From positions 13,463,639 through 13,527,638 of the forward strand of contig NC_058141.1 of assembly GCF_011075055.1 (NCBI RefSeq): DNA of 64,000 nucleotides. The letters run 5' to 3'. Position numbers and translations under genes: made by a program. Source of the DNA: Mangifera indica. Its lineage: Eukaryota > Streptophyta > Magnoliopsida > Sapindales > Anacardiaceae. This document shows, piece after piece, positions 1 through 11,899 of this stretch. The notes below the pieces were generated by a model. That model ran no database searches, was not told where the DNA came from, and saw nothing but the letters and a program-made list of their open reading frames with translations. Each line of letters opens with the position of its first letter. Position 1 is the first letter of the stretch.

Positions 1-1105
1 AATAAATAGTAAAAGTTAGTATGAACCATAGGCAGAGAGTCTTGTACCATGGGATGAAGAAGATTATGGCAAATGTAATGTAAAACTATCAATTACAAAT
101 TGTTATTGGGAAGTTAGAGATAGTACTTGTTTATGAGTTGCTTTTTGTATCCCCTAAAAATTGTAAATAGAGATGTGACTAAAATCATTTTAAAAAAGAA
201 ATTATTTTATAAAATCTAATTAAATCACTTTTCTTTTTTTTATGTAATTTCCACAACCATTTGGTGCAATATTGAAATCAGATTCACAGCCAAATATGAT
301 CTTGTTGGATCACTTCTCATATGATACAATTTCGATTATGTTTTACATTTTTATATGTAATTTAATTTTATTTACACTTAAAAATGATTCAATATTAATC
401 ACTAACATATGAGATTTGATATGATCGCACATTTTCATATGTAATATGATATTGGTAGTTTTTTTTCTTCAAAATTTTAAAAAGAAAAAAGTCACTCGAA
501 TCTATTATTAGTTTTTTAAATTGAATTTAATTTTGAGTAATAATTTGTAATTGAAGAATTCAAAGGGTGAAAACTCACTATTACCTCTATCCTTAAGTGG
601 GAAATAGTAATTTACTTTGCATACGTTGTTTAGTGAAAAAAAAAAGAAAAAAAGATCCAAGATGAAAGTTTGAATCCTGAAAGGAGATTTGGCTGCAATC
701 TTGGTTGTCGTTGGCGGCTGACCAAAAGACTCGTGATAAAAAATTTGTGAAAGAAAAGCGGTCATCTTCGTAACTTCGAGGGCCCCAACCCAAACTTTGG
801 ATTATATGTAACAATATCCAGAGGCTTGGACGGTTGGACCACATGCTAAAATTAAATAATAAAATCCATCTCTTACAATTTATATAAGCATATACTATAT
901 ATAATTTTATTCCAATGTTGGGTTTTGGTTATATATAATGAAAAATTGGTCATCTGGAGATATCTAAAATTCAGCTTCCATTGAAATCAAAATGCTTCCA
1001 AAAAGATTACATGACCTTCCTCATGCATGACCCACTTACCACCTAAACCTGCTAAACAAAATGCATGATGTATCATCTCAATTGCATAAGCAAGTTTTAC
1101 CCATT
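1..1105. other. Intergenic, no gene seen
   Basis: AT-rich sequence with short poly-A and poly-T runs and no open frame that resembles a protein. It ends in the promoter of the fasciclin-like gene. Confidence 0.6.
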
Positions 1106-1106
1106 C

Positions 1107-1113
1107 TATAAAT
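1107..1113 (+). promoter_or_regulatory. TATA box of the fasciclin-like gene
   Basis: TATAAAT-type box (ctataaatt) about 65 bases before the ATG at 1176, a normal plant distance for a short leader. Supported by position and sequence only. Confidence 0.5.
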
Positions 1114-1175
1114 TCCAGATCAAATATATTTTCACTGACATTGGCTGAAGAGTAATAGCATCCTCTTCAGTCCAG

Positions 1176-1784
1176 ATGGCTCCTTGGTTTTTGGTCCTTT
1201 TTCCATTCTTTATAATTGTAGAACCTCAATGCACAGCTGCAATAATCAACCAAACTGACTTGCAGGTGGCCATGGCTGACATGAGAGCCAAATCTTATCA
1301 TGGGTTTGTCATCCTCCTTAAGATTTTTAATGGAACCTCCGACTCTCTATCCAGCACAGGTATAACTTTCCTCATGCCAAATGATGAGAAGTTATCTGGA
1401 TCTTCGCTTCGTTCAGATCTTCTCCATGAATTCATTCTAAGCCACTCAATCCCTACTCCATTAGTGTACAATAACATGCTACATTTTCCAAATGGAACTT
1501 TGATACCTTCAAGCTTACCGGGCAGGTTGCTCAACATAACCAATAGTGGAAAATCAGGCATGTTTCTCAATAATGCCAAAATTGTCACCTCGAATGTTTG
1601 TGTGAATTCTCTCATCAAGTGCCATGGAATCAGCTCCGAAGTAGCATTTGACAATGATCTTTCTCTTCCTATAAACTTACTCAACAATCTCAGCACAACA
1701 GAGTCCAAGGTTCCTCTGAAGACAAATGCTCCTGCAAAATCTTCTCCGTCTGCTCATCCGAAGAGAAGAGGACCCATCCACTGA
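1176..1784 (+). CDS. Small secreted protein with one fasciclin (FAS1)-like domain
   Basis: Single-exon frame of 202 residues. Residues 1-22 form a hydrophobic signal peptide. Residues about 28-165 have the outline of one FAS1 domain: an N-terminal helix leading to GITFLMPND (the usual 'TVFAPTD' box is visible only as TFLMPND), then a stretch ending in VTSNVCVNS where the second FAS1 box sits. Several N-x-S/T sites suggest glycosylation. The tail is rich in Ser, Pro and Lys but has no clear GPI signal. Plant FAS1 proteins of this size act in the cell wall or at the plasma membrane, but the exact role is unknown. The start was chosen because it gives a signal peptide and follows a TATA box. It could be a divergent fasciclin-like arabinogalactan protein; I cannot assign a subgroup. 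Confidence 0.7.
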   Translation: MAPWFLVLFPFFIIVEPQCTAAIINQTDLQVAMADMRAKSYHGFVILLKIFNGTSDSLSSTGITFLMPNDEKLSGSSLRSDLLHEFILSHSIPTPLVYNNMLHFPNGTLIPSSLPGRLLNITNSGKSGMFLNNAKIVTSNVCVNSLIKCHGISSEVAFDNDLSLPINLLNNLSTTESKVPLKTNAPAKSSPSAHPKRRGPIH

Positions 1785-2423
1785 ACAGATCTTCAACATT
1801 AAACTTATTCTACATAATTTCTGTAATGTCGACAATAAATTCATTATCTCTGTCCGGTTTACAACCATAACCAGTTTAGGAAACTGCACTAAAGAAGTCG
1901 AATAATAAGCAGCCCAAGTTCTCCTTTCCCATTAGTTATGTAGAGATTAGGTTGCAGCATTGAAATGCACTATGCGTATACTCGTCCAGTTATGAATTGT
2001 GCACAGGAAACATATGCACGTTAACAATGCATAAATCTGTTATTGCCAATTAGTGCACATGATATCAGAACAGAAAGCCACGCAGGGAGTAAATTCATCC
2101 ACTTAAATTACAAAATACAACAACACTTCTAAACATCTTTTGTAGATGACTACATAATGAATCACTAAAAGTTCCATGGACTTTTACCGATTCCTCTAGC
2201 TTGTTAAAGACACCACGGAGTTTGGTTCAAATGAAGCTGGATAGCATCTCATTCACAATTGTTTATTAAAAAAAGTGATCCTAGTTCATATACCTAACTA
2301 ATTATATAACGTAATTAAAAGCATTCCTCAGTGAGTTTTTCTAAGAGGGTAAAAGTCTATTAAGCTGATCAACAGTCTTCGGACAGGAACCTTACCCTTG
2401 CAAATGCTCTTGGTTTTTGTAAT

Positions 2424-4581
2424 TCACCTGTGAAGGGTCACTGCAGCACCACTCTGTGAAGCACATGAACTTTCCTGAAGCTTAATCTTCTCAAACAGAT
2501 ACTGCTTCTCAGCTTCCGCCTCACTCAACCGAAGTTTCAGATAACAGCTAGCATATTCTTCCTCTGATTTGTCTGACTTGGCAAGAGCAATCCTCTGGAG
2601 CCTGTCGGCCTCTCGTTTTGCCTCATTGGCTTTGAGTTGGAACATATCAGCCTCTGCCTGTTTAAGCCTCACAATCCTCTCCAGCTCCTCTATCTGTAGC
2701 TTCTTCTTTTGTCTCTCTTGCTTTAGTTCAGTCACTTCCCTGGCCTTGTCCTCCAGCTCCTTGTCACAATCCTCGAGAGCCATGTGAGCTTTCTTAAACA
2801 CCCTCATCTTCTCATTAGCCACCATTTCCATCTTTCTTATAGCCTCCTGTACAACGTCTGCAATTCGATTGCATGCTTCTTCTGGGGCAATCAGCCTCCC
2901 ACCTTCTCCATTTTCCAGGTTCTTTGGGGAGTCAATATCAAGCTCTTTATGAATAATGTACACAAACAAAAACAGAATTATGAGAATACAAAAAAGATAT
3001 ATACTGTCTTTATGCAACCACAGCACTTCCAAAAATTAAAAGAAGATTCTACAGTCTATTTCCAAGCACGCGTAAAGAATGAAGCATGTTGCAAACAACT
3101 TATTTAGAAGATAATATGAGATCACATTAAACCAATCTATCCCTTTGTTCCCACTGAAGCAACAAAATTAAGCCAAAAAGGAAGAGAAGAAGATATAAGC
3201 TAGCGCATGCAAACATCCAAAAGATGTAATCATTTGTGCTGTTGAAATACCTATAAAAATCAACACGCTCCGATGATATAACAGCACATGATTTTTCAGT
3301 CAATATTTTTTTTTAATTTCAAGTTTTCAGCTGTATGATTGAAAAGTTCAATTTAACTGAAATCAGATATCACTTATTCTGTTGAAATATGAAATGCTCA
3401 GCTAACATGAAAAAATGATTAAAATTCTTAGGACAGTTTGTACCTTGGAAAAACATCAATATTGCTCTGCAAGCTGTAGACTCTGCAAATCCACCTTTCA
3501 TTTTCTCAATAAGATCCTCACATTTCCAAGAGAGCTTCCTCCCTCTAGGATCTTCACTTCCACGGAAGATCCTACTAACAAAATCAAGCTCCCTCATTAG
3601 AGACTCCCCGTCCCAGGCTGGGGCACAGTGTTGAAATACATCTTTAACCCAGCCTAGTAGCTCGGATGTACGGTTGCAAGCCCGGCAGCTGAAAAGCATC
3701 TCGGTAGGAGCTGCTACACTCTTAACAGAGGGGCCCATACATATTTGCCCATCACGGATTGCACAATCTGTGTGAGTCCAATGAGAACACAAATCACAAC
3801 CAATCCAACGACAGGTATTCACTTCAAAGTCAAACTTGTTACAGATCACACACATGCAAAGCTTGCAGAAACCATTTCTGTTGGTGCATATTTCACAGGT
3901 ACAATCCTCAGCTGGAAGCTGGTTTTGACATGCTATATTTCTGCATCTTTTGTACACAAAGACCTCAATTAGGGAAGTTTGAGACAGACTAATATTTGGA
4001 TGCAGAAATGCCTGAATTCCAGTATTTATTGCAACAAGGATTTCCAGCTGAACACGGTGGGCTCTTATCAATGTCTTAGCAGTTAAATCTGTTCTACTCT
4101 GAACAAGTTTTTGCAGAGTCAAAAATTCTTCCCTGTGCTGTGAACCCCCATTTCCTTCAAGAATAGCCCTGAGCCCATTCTTTAGCTCTTCTAAAAACTC
4201 ATCAGGTAGAGGATGCATCTTTTCAGAGATTAAATCAACTCTTTCTCTTGCAACATCACGAAGAGAAATTTTGTCTGCACTTGAAATACGACGGATTACT
4301 GACTGTTCATGACAATCAATCTCTGTCTTCCTGTTCTCCATCTTCTTTGCAGTGGAGGCATCAGCAGTAGGCCAAGTTTCTCGTGAGCTGGCACTCTCAG
4401 TTGGCGACCCACGAACATTGTCTGAGTTTGATCTGGGTTCTTGCCCATCAGGGGACAACATGGGATCTAAAGTCACAAGTGATAGAGATGTTTGTAGACC
4501 TCCAGATAGTGGTTGCTGTCGTGGAGGTAGCATCTTGTATGAAGATTGTTGGTTTATATTTGAACCTGATGATGTACCCAT
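2424..4581 (-). CDS. OBE1: OBERON1/2-type PHD-finger protein with a damaged C-terminal tail
   Basis: Two coding exons, 4581-3444 and 2944-2424, joined by a 499-base GT/AG intron (phase 1), give 552 residues. The start is the ATG at 4581. Exon 1 holds a low-complexity N-terminus, a helical region and a Cys/His-rich PHD finger (residues about 215-300: CRNIAC, CTCEICTNRNGFC, CMCVICNKFDFEVNTC, HWTHTDC, CRAC). Exon 2 encodes a long coiled coil (ELEDKAREVTELKQERQKKK). OBERON proteins bind chromatin, form homo- and heterodimers and are needed to set up shoot and root meristems. A 5' UTR intron is likely (donor at 5454, acceptor at 4602; leader exon about 5455-5530). After residue about 543 the frame differs from what I remember of the family; see the finding on the tail. 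The symbol is by resemblance; OBE2 is equally possible. Confidence 0.85.
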
Positions 4582-4601
4582 CAAATAATCTCTCTTATAC
4601 T

Positions 4602-5454
4602 CTGCACATGTTTCAAAAATAAGCTCTACTTATTACCACACCACAACTCAATAATGTACAAAAATAACCCTAACCTTACGTTACTCATGTAAACTAACCA
4701 GATTTGGCAAACAAAAATATACACATCAATTGAACAGTTTATTGATGAGGAAAAACTATTAGTCAAAAATAAAGTTCTAAGCATGAAGTAATCGTCATTT
4801 ACACACACTATAAGAAAAGCAGACAGGCCTAGGTTAAATTATGCCAACTGGATGGTATGAGTAGAATATTGTATTTCTCATTCTTTTTCTTCCCTTTATT
4901 TCAAAACAGAATTCAGTTCTGGAAATCCCTCGATCATCTCACCAAATAACTACATCCCAAAACTATCGTTTCTTTTATTTCTGTGATAACAGCATCTACA
5001 AGCCTATTTTTATTCTTATCCTAAAGAGAGAAAAAAGAAGTTCTAAAAAAATTAACGTCTAACGGATAAAAGAAAGTCTCCACGCACGGTAACAGTTACT
5101 ATAATTTTTTTTGTTTAATACTATAGCGTATGATATAATTAAATGAAACCAGATCAAGCTAAAACTAATCTCAGAAGTTTAACTAAAACTACAAATTTTG
5201 AACTAAAACAACTATTTTAAATTACATGAATTAAAGCTCATAAAAGCAACGGGGAGATCAGAACTACAAAATCATGTATACTAACTAAATGATATTCGAT
5301 GAAAAGTTCTCGAATCTCAAATATAACATCAATTACTCAGACGCCGATCAATAAGAAATCTGGTCAAAATTGTCCTCGACTTTTCTTCCCGAGAACCATA
5401 CAGTAAAATTAGAGGAATAAATGTACAGATCAAAGAGGAGAGCAGAGTACTTAC
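4602..5454 (-). other. Probable 5' UTR intron of the OBERON gene
   Basis: On the minus strand 'ttagtg|gtaagtac' at 5454 is a strong donor and 'acatgtgcag|ag' ending at 4602 a good acceptor, 20 bases before the OBERON ATG. The stretch is AT-rich and has no protein-like frame. Long leader introns are common in plant regulatory genes. A transcript would be needed to confirm it. Confidence 0.5.
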
Positions 5455-5530
5455 CACTAACAGAGAGGGAAAGCAAAAACCCAGCTGAAACGAGTGCATC
5501 AGAGTAGAGAGAACAAAGAAACAAATAATG

Positions 5531-6379
5531 AAAAGCAGAATTTGTGACGATTTTGCCCTACGAACAGATGGAAAGATAGCCGTTTTACCGGAGAAACTTC
5601 AGGATAGAAAAGCCAACATCAGTCAACAAAGAAATATGTTAGAAATGGCCGTATCGGCTGAACCAGTAGTATTCAAGAGGGTTGGCCGGTTTAGCACATT
5701 ATATATCCATACAAAGTCGTACATATTATTTGCGCATGACCAATGGAGTTATTCCAGCCTAAGTTTTAATGTTTTAATATATTCTCAAAACCCTATCAAT
5801 AAATTAATTGATGTTAAATTTTTTTAATTAAAAATAAAAAATTATTATTTTATTAATAATATTAAAAAATATAAAATTTATTATATATATATTTTTTAAT
5901 TTTAAAAATTAATAACTTTAATTTTATTTAAAATCTTTTAATTTTAAAAAATAATATTTTTTTCGCTTTCAAAACTTAAAATTTATTTTATTCTCTTCTT
6001 TGGACACCGACAATGATGCTTTCAATCTATAAAGCATTGGCCAACACGTCTTCATCAATCTGATGCCTTTTCTCATTGACGAAGACGTCTCTTTATCTAT
6101 TCTAGAAGAATTTCTATAATATAAACCATATTTTGCTAATAAAAAATGTATGATTGCACATTAATTAGAAGAAAACTTAAATGATAAAAATATTAATATT
6201 ATCAATTGATTTAATAAAATTGCTCAGCCAACCATGCAATGATTCCTCGTAGCTGTTACAATACTCTTTCACAGTGAATCTATCAACTAAACCCTAGTGC
6301 TCTTTACTCAACTCTTCTTTGCAAATTGGAACGTTAACAATAACATGTGAAAGACGAAAACCTTGCTATGCTATGCTCC
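5531..6379. other. Intergenic, no gene seen
   Basis: Extremely AT-rich spacer (5810-5990 is almost pure A/T) between the OBERON 5' end and the 3' end of the HSP90-6 pseudogene. Short frames here have no family resemblance. Confidence 0.6.
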
Positions 6380-9300
6380 TCATTTCTGACCACCAACTTC
6401 GACTGGTTCAACCACCTCCGCTTCTAAAGTTTCTGGGGTCTGTGGTTGGGCTGCTGACAAGAGTTGAAACTGACCACTTGCCTGAAAGAGCCATACCCAG
6501 CATCTCATATATCTTGCCGCCAAGCTGTGCTGGATTTTCACTCTGCATGAATCAAGGGTGTCGCAGAAGATACATAAGGCAATCAGACAAGCAAAATAAC
6601 ACATTAGTACAGTACGAAAAAGGCTGTAGTCTTTCAAATCTAAATTTTATATCCGTGGACATCTTGACTCCAAAAGTATTATTAAGCAGTCTATGATGGC
6701 ATAAACGATTTCTTGCCAGCAGTAGAAAGAAGAGGAAGAAGACCATAGAAAGTGTACTCACAGTAAAACCACTAGAAACTAGAGCTGCATCATACAAAAG
6801 ATCTACAGCCCTTAGTGCATCATTGTCATCAGGGTTACTTCTGCATGCAGCCTGCAAGTTGGTATAAAAATCTAGTTATGCACCATTAAATTTCATAGAA
6901 AATTTAACAGTTGGCAAGCTGATTCTTCTTAACCGTACATTCAAGTTTTGAATAATAGGATGTTCAGGATTTATTTCAAACACTCTTCTTCCCCTCATGA
7001 ACTCCAGGCTGGAGGTATCACCAACCTGTTGTGCCTTCATCAACCTATGGGAAAATGAGTTGCATAAGCGAATTTGAAAGAGAAAAACACGTCATAATCA
7101 TTTTACCAGCATAAATAACTAAAAGGCACTTTACCTCTCCATATTAGCCGACCAACCAAACTTTCTAGACACCAGAACACAGGGTGATGAGCTCAGACGA
7201 TTTGAGATTTGAACAGTGGCAACTTTGTCACCCAATCGCTTCATAATCCAATCACAAGTTTGGCTATACTCCTCCATCACTTTTTCTTTTTCCTCGTTTT
7301 TATCACCTGCAAAATTAAATTAAATGACATCTTACAAATCCATATTTGGTAACTATACATGAAAAGACATGATTGATAAAAAAATAATACTTCTCAGTTC
7401 CACACCAGGTGGTCATAGCCCAATTACATCTGATTAGGCATTATATACTCAAAAAAATTCAACAAACACAACACAAAACCAATTAAACCAGCAACGATTC
7501 AACCCAAACAACACAGAAAGCAATAGACACTGAATATTCTGGTTTTATTTATGAACTTAGCAGGAAATTAGAGCCAATTCACCACATTGCTATATCCAGA
7601 AACTTCTCCCTAGAAATTGGATGAATCCAGCAGTCTTCCCCAGCTGGAATTCTTCCCCCCTGCAAACTAATTGCCAAAAGACCACGCCTTCTCCAACCTT
7701 CCATTCTTTTATATCTTCTTCCCACATTTCTTTTCCCTTTTCTCTCCTGCTGCCATGTTTCCTCCTCTCCTTTTTCATGTCTCTCTCCAAAAACCATTGC
7801 CACAACCATCATTGATCTGTTGTCATGTGTCCCCACAGCCTTCTTTCTCCTCACATATACATTAACAGGCTTAACATATATTTAAATTTATAGACATGAA
7901 CGAGCCGTCATCATCCTAACAACCACCCAATAGTAAGATTACTGACCCTGCAAATAGTGATAAAGCTCAACAAATTTCTCCCCAAAATAAATAGATCCAG
8001 AATAATGGTTGTTACCTTAAACATCTTCCAAAACTAGAATACAATATTATAAAGATTTAAATGTTTCATAGACTAACCTAAATCCAAGTCCTCTTTGCTA
8101 ATGTCGACAAAATCCTTCTTCTTGTAAGATTTCAGGCTCTGGATGGCAACCTCATCGATAGCATCAACCAAATACAACACCTAACATAATTGACATGGAA
8201 AAGGCTTTGTTCAGAACAAAGCATAAAAAGAATTAGATAAGATTTCACTGTCTCAAGGACAAGCACATACTTCAAGATCCTTCTCCATAAGTTTCTCAAG
8301 GAAAGGTGTGTTTTTAGCACTGGTGACACTGTCAGCAGCGATGTAAAAGATATTTTTCTGTTCAGGTTTCATATTTTCAACATATTCATCCAAGCTAATC
8401 ATCTCATCCTCACTTTGATGAGAAAAATCGAAGCAATGGTGCAAGGCGCTTGTGATTTTCACGGTCTTCTATGCAACCGAGCTTCAAATGTTTGCCAAAG
8501 TTCTCCCAGAATTTCTCATAATCCTGCAGTAACAGGCTAAGATGAGATTTTAGAACAAAGGATAAATAATACAGTCCTCCACTGAAATTTTAAATTTGTA
8601 TGCACTATGAAAGACGAAATGTTAATTTCAGCTGTCAAATTAAAGTAATATAAGAAACATACATCTCTGTTCTAACTCATGGATATTCCAAGAATCATGT
8701 CAAATGCCTTCCGGACCAGCCGTTTCCTCATGATTCGTACATTCAACAACAGCAAAAGAGAGATGTTAGAAAGAAATTAGTCAATTCATCCTCTTTTTTC
8801 TCATAACTATTGAGGGGGGAAAAGTTTGACTACACATACAATTCGACTTTCCTGAAGAATCTCCCGTGAAACATTGAGGGGAAGGTCATTCGAATCCACC
8901 ACACCTTTGACAAAGCTTAGATATCGAGGGAACTATTCAAAACAAGTAACACAAGCACAAGTAAGACAATTATTGGAACTCATACAAAAGATGCATTCAC
9001 CTCCCCGCAATATAAATATATTCAAACCAATCCTTCTTACCAATTCTCCATCAAAATCATCTGAACTGAACACCCTCTTCACATAGAACCTAATATTTTT
9101 AGTCTTGGGATTGACAATGTCATCCTTCCCCATGGGAGTAACTGCTGGAACATAGAGAATGGATCTGAACTCCACCTCACCCTACATAATCAACCTTTAT
9201 TAGATGAGGCAACAAATATAATACAGGGGTCATAATGTAAGAGCAATAGTTTTACATAGTACTAAAACAACAAAGGTTGTTCTAATCTCTAAAATTAAGA

Positions 9301-11883
9301 AAACAGATTATTGTTACCACTGTTTGTACCACAGGTACAGCAACACAGCTGTGAGTCAAAACTAAAATAGTTGTCACTCAAGTTCAGAAGCAAACATCAA
9401 GATACTACAGAAATTGCTCAGAATCAAAAGAACAAAAAAAAAAAAAAAACAACGTTCACTTAAAGAATCTTATCATATATGTGTAAACATTGTTATTACC
9501 TCAGTTGTGAAATATGAAGATGCCAATGGATCCAAATATTCATTGAAGGTTTTTCTGTACAATTCATTGTATTCTTCAGTGGTGACTTCCTTTGGGTTGC
9601 AGAGCTGCAGATATCAACAAAATGATGGAAACATAATTAAACAATGGCATTACACTTTCTTTCACACATTCAAATAAGGAAAATTTAAAACTCACACATA
9701 TAGGTTGTGTCTCATTTGTGAGCTCCCAGTCCCAGTATTTCTCAATAACAGCCTAGGTTTTTTTTTTTCTTCTAGTAAAAGAGCCATAAATCAATCATAC
9801 ACAATTTGAGTTATCAAAGTTGAGTTTCATGCTGATGGGAAAACAGAAAATTAAAAAAAAAAAAAGAAAGGAAATGAAGTGCTTACCTCTGTTGGCTCAT
9901 CTTGTTTATCCTTATTGGCTTCAGCTGGATCCTCATCAATCTCAACCTGTAAAGAGCAAAAGATAAACAGATATCATTCCCAATCCCAGTGGTTATTTCA
10001 TTTCTTTACTCCCAAAATGGAAAAAATCTGTGTAATCATACCTCTTTGGTGTATCCCTTTTCCTGCCAGGTGTAAATTGGGAAAGAAACAAACTGAGAGT
10101 AGTTTTTCACAAGCCTTTGAATCCGTTCCGGATGTGCAAAACCTTTGTCATCGGGCTGAGTGTTGGCAGAAATTTGGGGAAAAAAAAATGATGGAAAGCT
10201 TTCTAATTCAGTGAATGATAAGCGGGAAACCAGCAAGTCAAGACACACAAAATGTTTAACTGACCTTAAGATATAATGTCAGGTGTGTTCCTCTTGGAAT
10301 ACTCTTCTCCGGGTCTGTTCCTCTCGAATTGTATAGGAGCTAGCATTTGCCTCCCCTTCCCAAACATATTGTTTGTCAGATTTTGGGCTTTTGGTTGAGA
10401 CAACAACCTTCCAATATCAAAAGTCATATAACTATCATGTGATACGGACTTCTAGAATTATTTGCTAACAAAATGAACATAAAGTTTAAACCTTTAGGTG
10501 AGAATCATACCCGATCAGCAACCAAGAATGCAGAGTAAAACCCCACACCAAATTGACCTATTAAATTGTTGTCCCCACCAGCATCTTTGCTATCCTGTCA
10601 ACCAATTTGAATTTTCAAAATCAATCAATCAATCAAAATGACACAAGCAGTTAATAACTCAATAATACACTAGGCTGCATTACTATACCTTCATTGCTTT
10701 CAGGAACTTTGCTGTTCCGCTTTGTGCAATAGTCCCTAAACAGTCAACAAGTTCTTGCCGAGTCATACCAATGCCAGAATCACTGCAGCACACATGGAAG
10801 CTTGCTTTAACTTTACCAGTTTCAGAATGAAATTTCATTAACAAAAATAGTTGTTGGGTAACATAAAGCTTACGTAATCGTCACAATGCCATTATCTTTA
10901 TCAGTTTGGATGCGAATGTCAAGATTAACAGCATCCTTCAAAAGCTCAGGCTCAGTAACAGCTAGAAACCGTAGCTTGTTCAAAGCATCACTCGCATTGC
11001 TGTGGACGCAAATTAATGTCTTATAGTTCAAATGTTGGGAGGGAATTTGATGAAAATTGTATAAAAAAGATGAAATCATTGTCAATAGCCAAATACAATC
11101 AGCAAAGGAGCTTTCTACTACAGCATTTTATGAAAAAGAGAGACAGAAACATACCTAATAAGCTTGCGCAGGAACACTTCCTTGTTACTGTACAAGCTAT
11201 TAACAATAAGGTCCATGAGTCGACTAACCTGCCAACAGGTATGATACATTAGCAAACTCTAAAATCCATTAACCACTGAAATAAAAAACCCTGTTAGCCT
11301 TATAGTAAAAGCAGCTTACCTCTGCTTGATACTCATATTTCTCCGGTGAAGGTGAAGCTGATGTTCAGATGCTGTGGCAGTTGACTTATACCGGTAGCCC
11401 GAAAACAAACCGTTCTTTTTCAAGTTTAATTCGCTCGAAGACGGATATTACCACATTGCCCAGCTGTTAACACTGAATAACATCTGAGGTTGGTATCACT
11501 CTCAACTACCTGTCATTGATCAATGAAAATATCCATAAAGTACCACACTAACATAAAACATAAGCTCTTAAAGACAAAACAATATACCAGACTTTAAATT
11601 AATCCGTAAACTATATGCCTTCAAATAAAAATGCAGCCACTTTATTCGTGTCCACTTTTCAAAGTAAATTTCACATCACAAACTCAATAAATCATATTAA
11701 AAAGTCACTTGAAATGCAAAAAATGAAGTTGAAGTTGAACTTAAACGTGTGATTTTGAAATGACAGTACCGAGTCGCCGGAGCGGGTGGCGGCAGGGATA
11801 GGTGCAGCAGTTGCACTTCGGAGGTAGCGTGCACCACCGTGGCGCATGATAGTTGAGGCCGAACGCCTGGTGAGCTTGTGCAT
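6380..11883 (-). pseudogene. HSP90-6: Mitochondrial HSP90-6 / TRAP1-type chaperone gene, broken
   Basis: About 18 exons of a mitochondrial HSP90 are present in order on the minus strand. Exon 1 (ATG at 11883) encodes a basic targeting peptide (MHKLTRRSASTIMR). Later exons read [52 protein letters not shown] (ATPase domain), [68 protein letters not shown], and end in AEVVEPVEVGGQK at 6380. Lesions: two frame breaks in exon 2 (about 11440 and 11364); one base lost near 10319; TAG at 9755-9753 plus an odd poly-A run; WLRNPKEV changed to CLCNPKEV (about 9698 and 9592); acceptor AG missing near 8741; TAG at 8674-8672; two bases lost near 8418; a frame break near 6468. An intact protein would fold client proteins in the mitochondrial matrix; this copy cannot make it. 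Normal splice sites remain at most exons, so it is a decayed genomic copy, not a retrocopy. Confidence 0.85.
7313..8083 (-). other. Unusually long intron of the HSP90-6 pseudogene with a pyrimidine-rich insert
   Basis: Most introns of this gene are about 80-450 bases; this one is about 770. Its middle (about 7560-7865) is far less AT-rich and, on the plus strand, strongly C/T-rich, unlike the rest of the intron. The minus strand has an open frame of 91 codons there that resembles nothing I know. It may be an inserted element fragment. Confidence 0.4.
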
Positions 11884-11899
11884 GATAGCGAATGTTCAA

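Noticed and set aside
508..844. Overlapping open frames on the minus strand near the left edge
   Set aside because: Short, low complexity (Phe-rich from A/T runs), no family features.
5528..5827. 99-codon plus-strand frame starting in the OBERON leader
   Set aside because: Lies antisense over the 5' UTR and promoter of OBERON and runs into pure A/T sequence; no recognisable domain.
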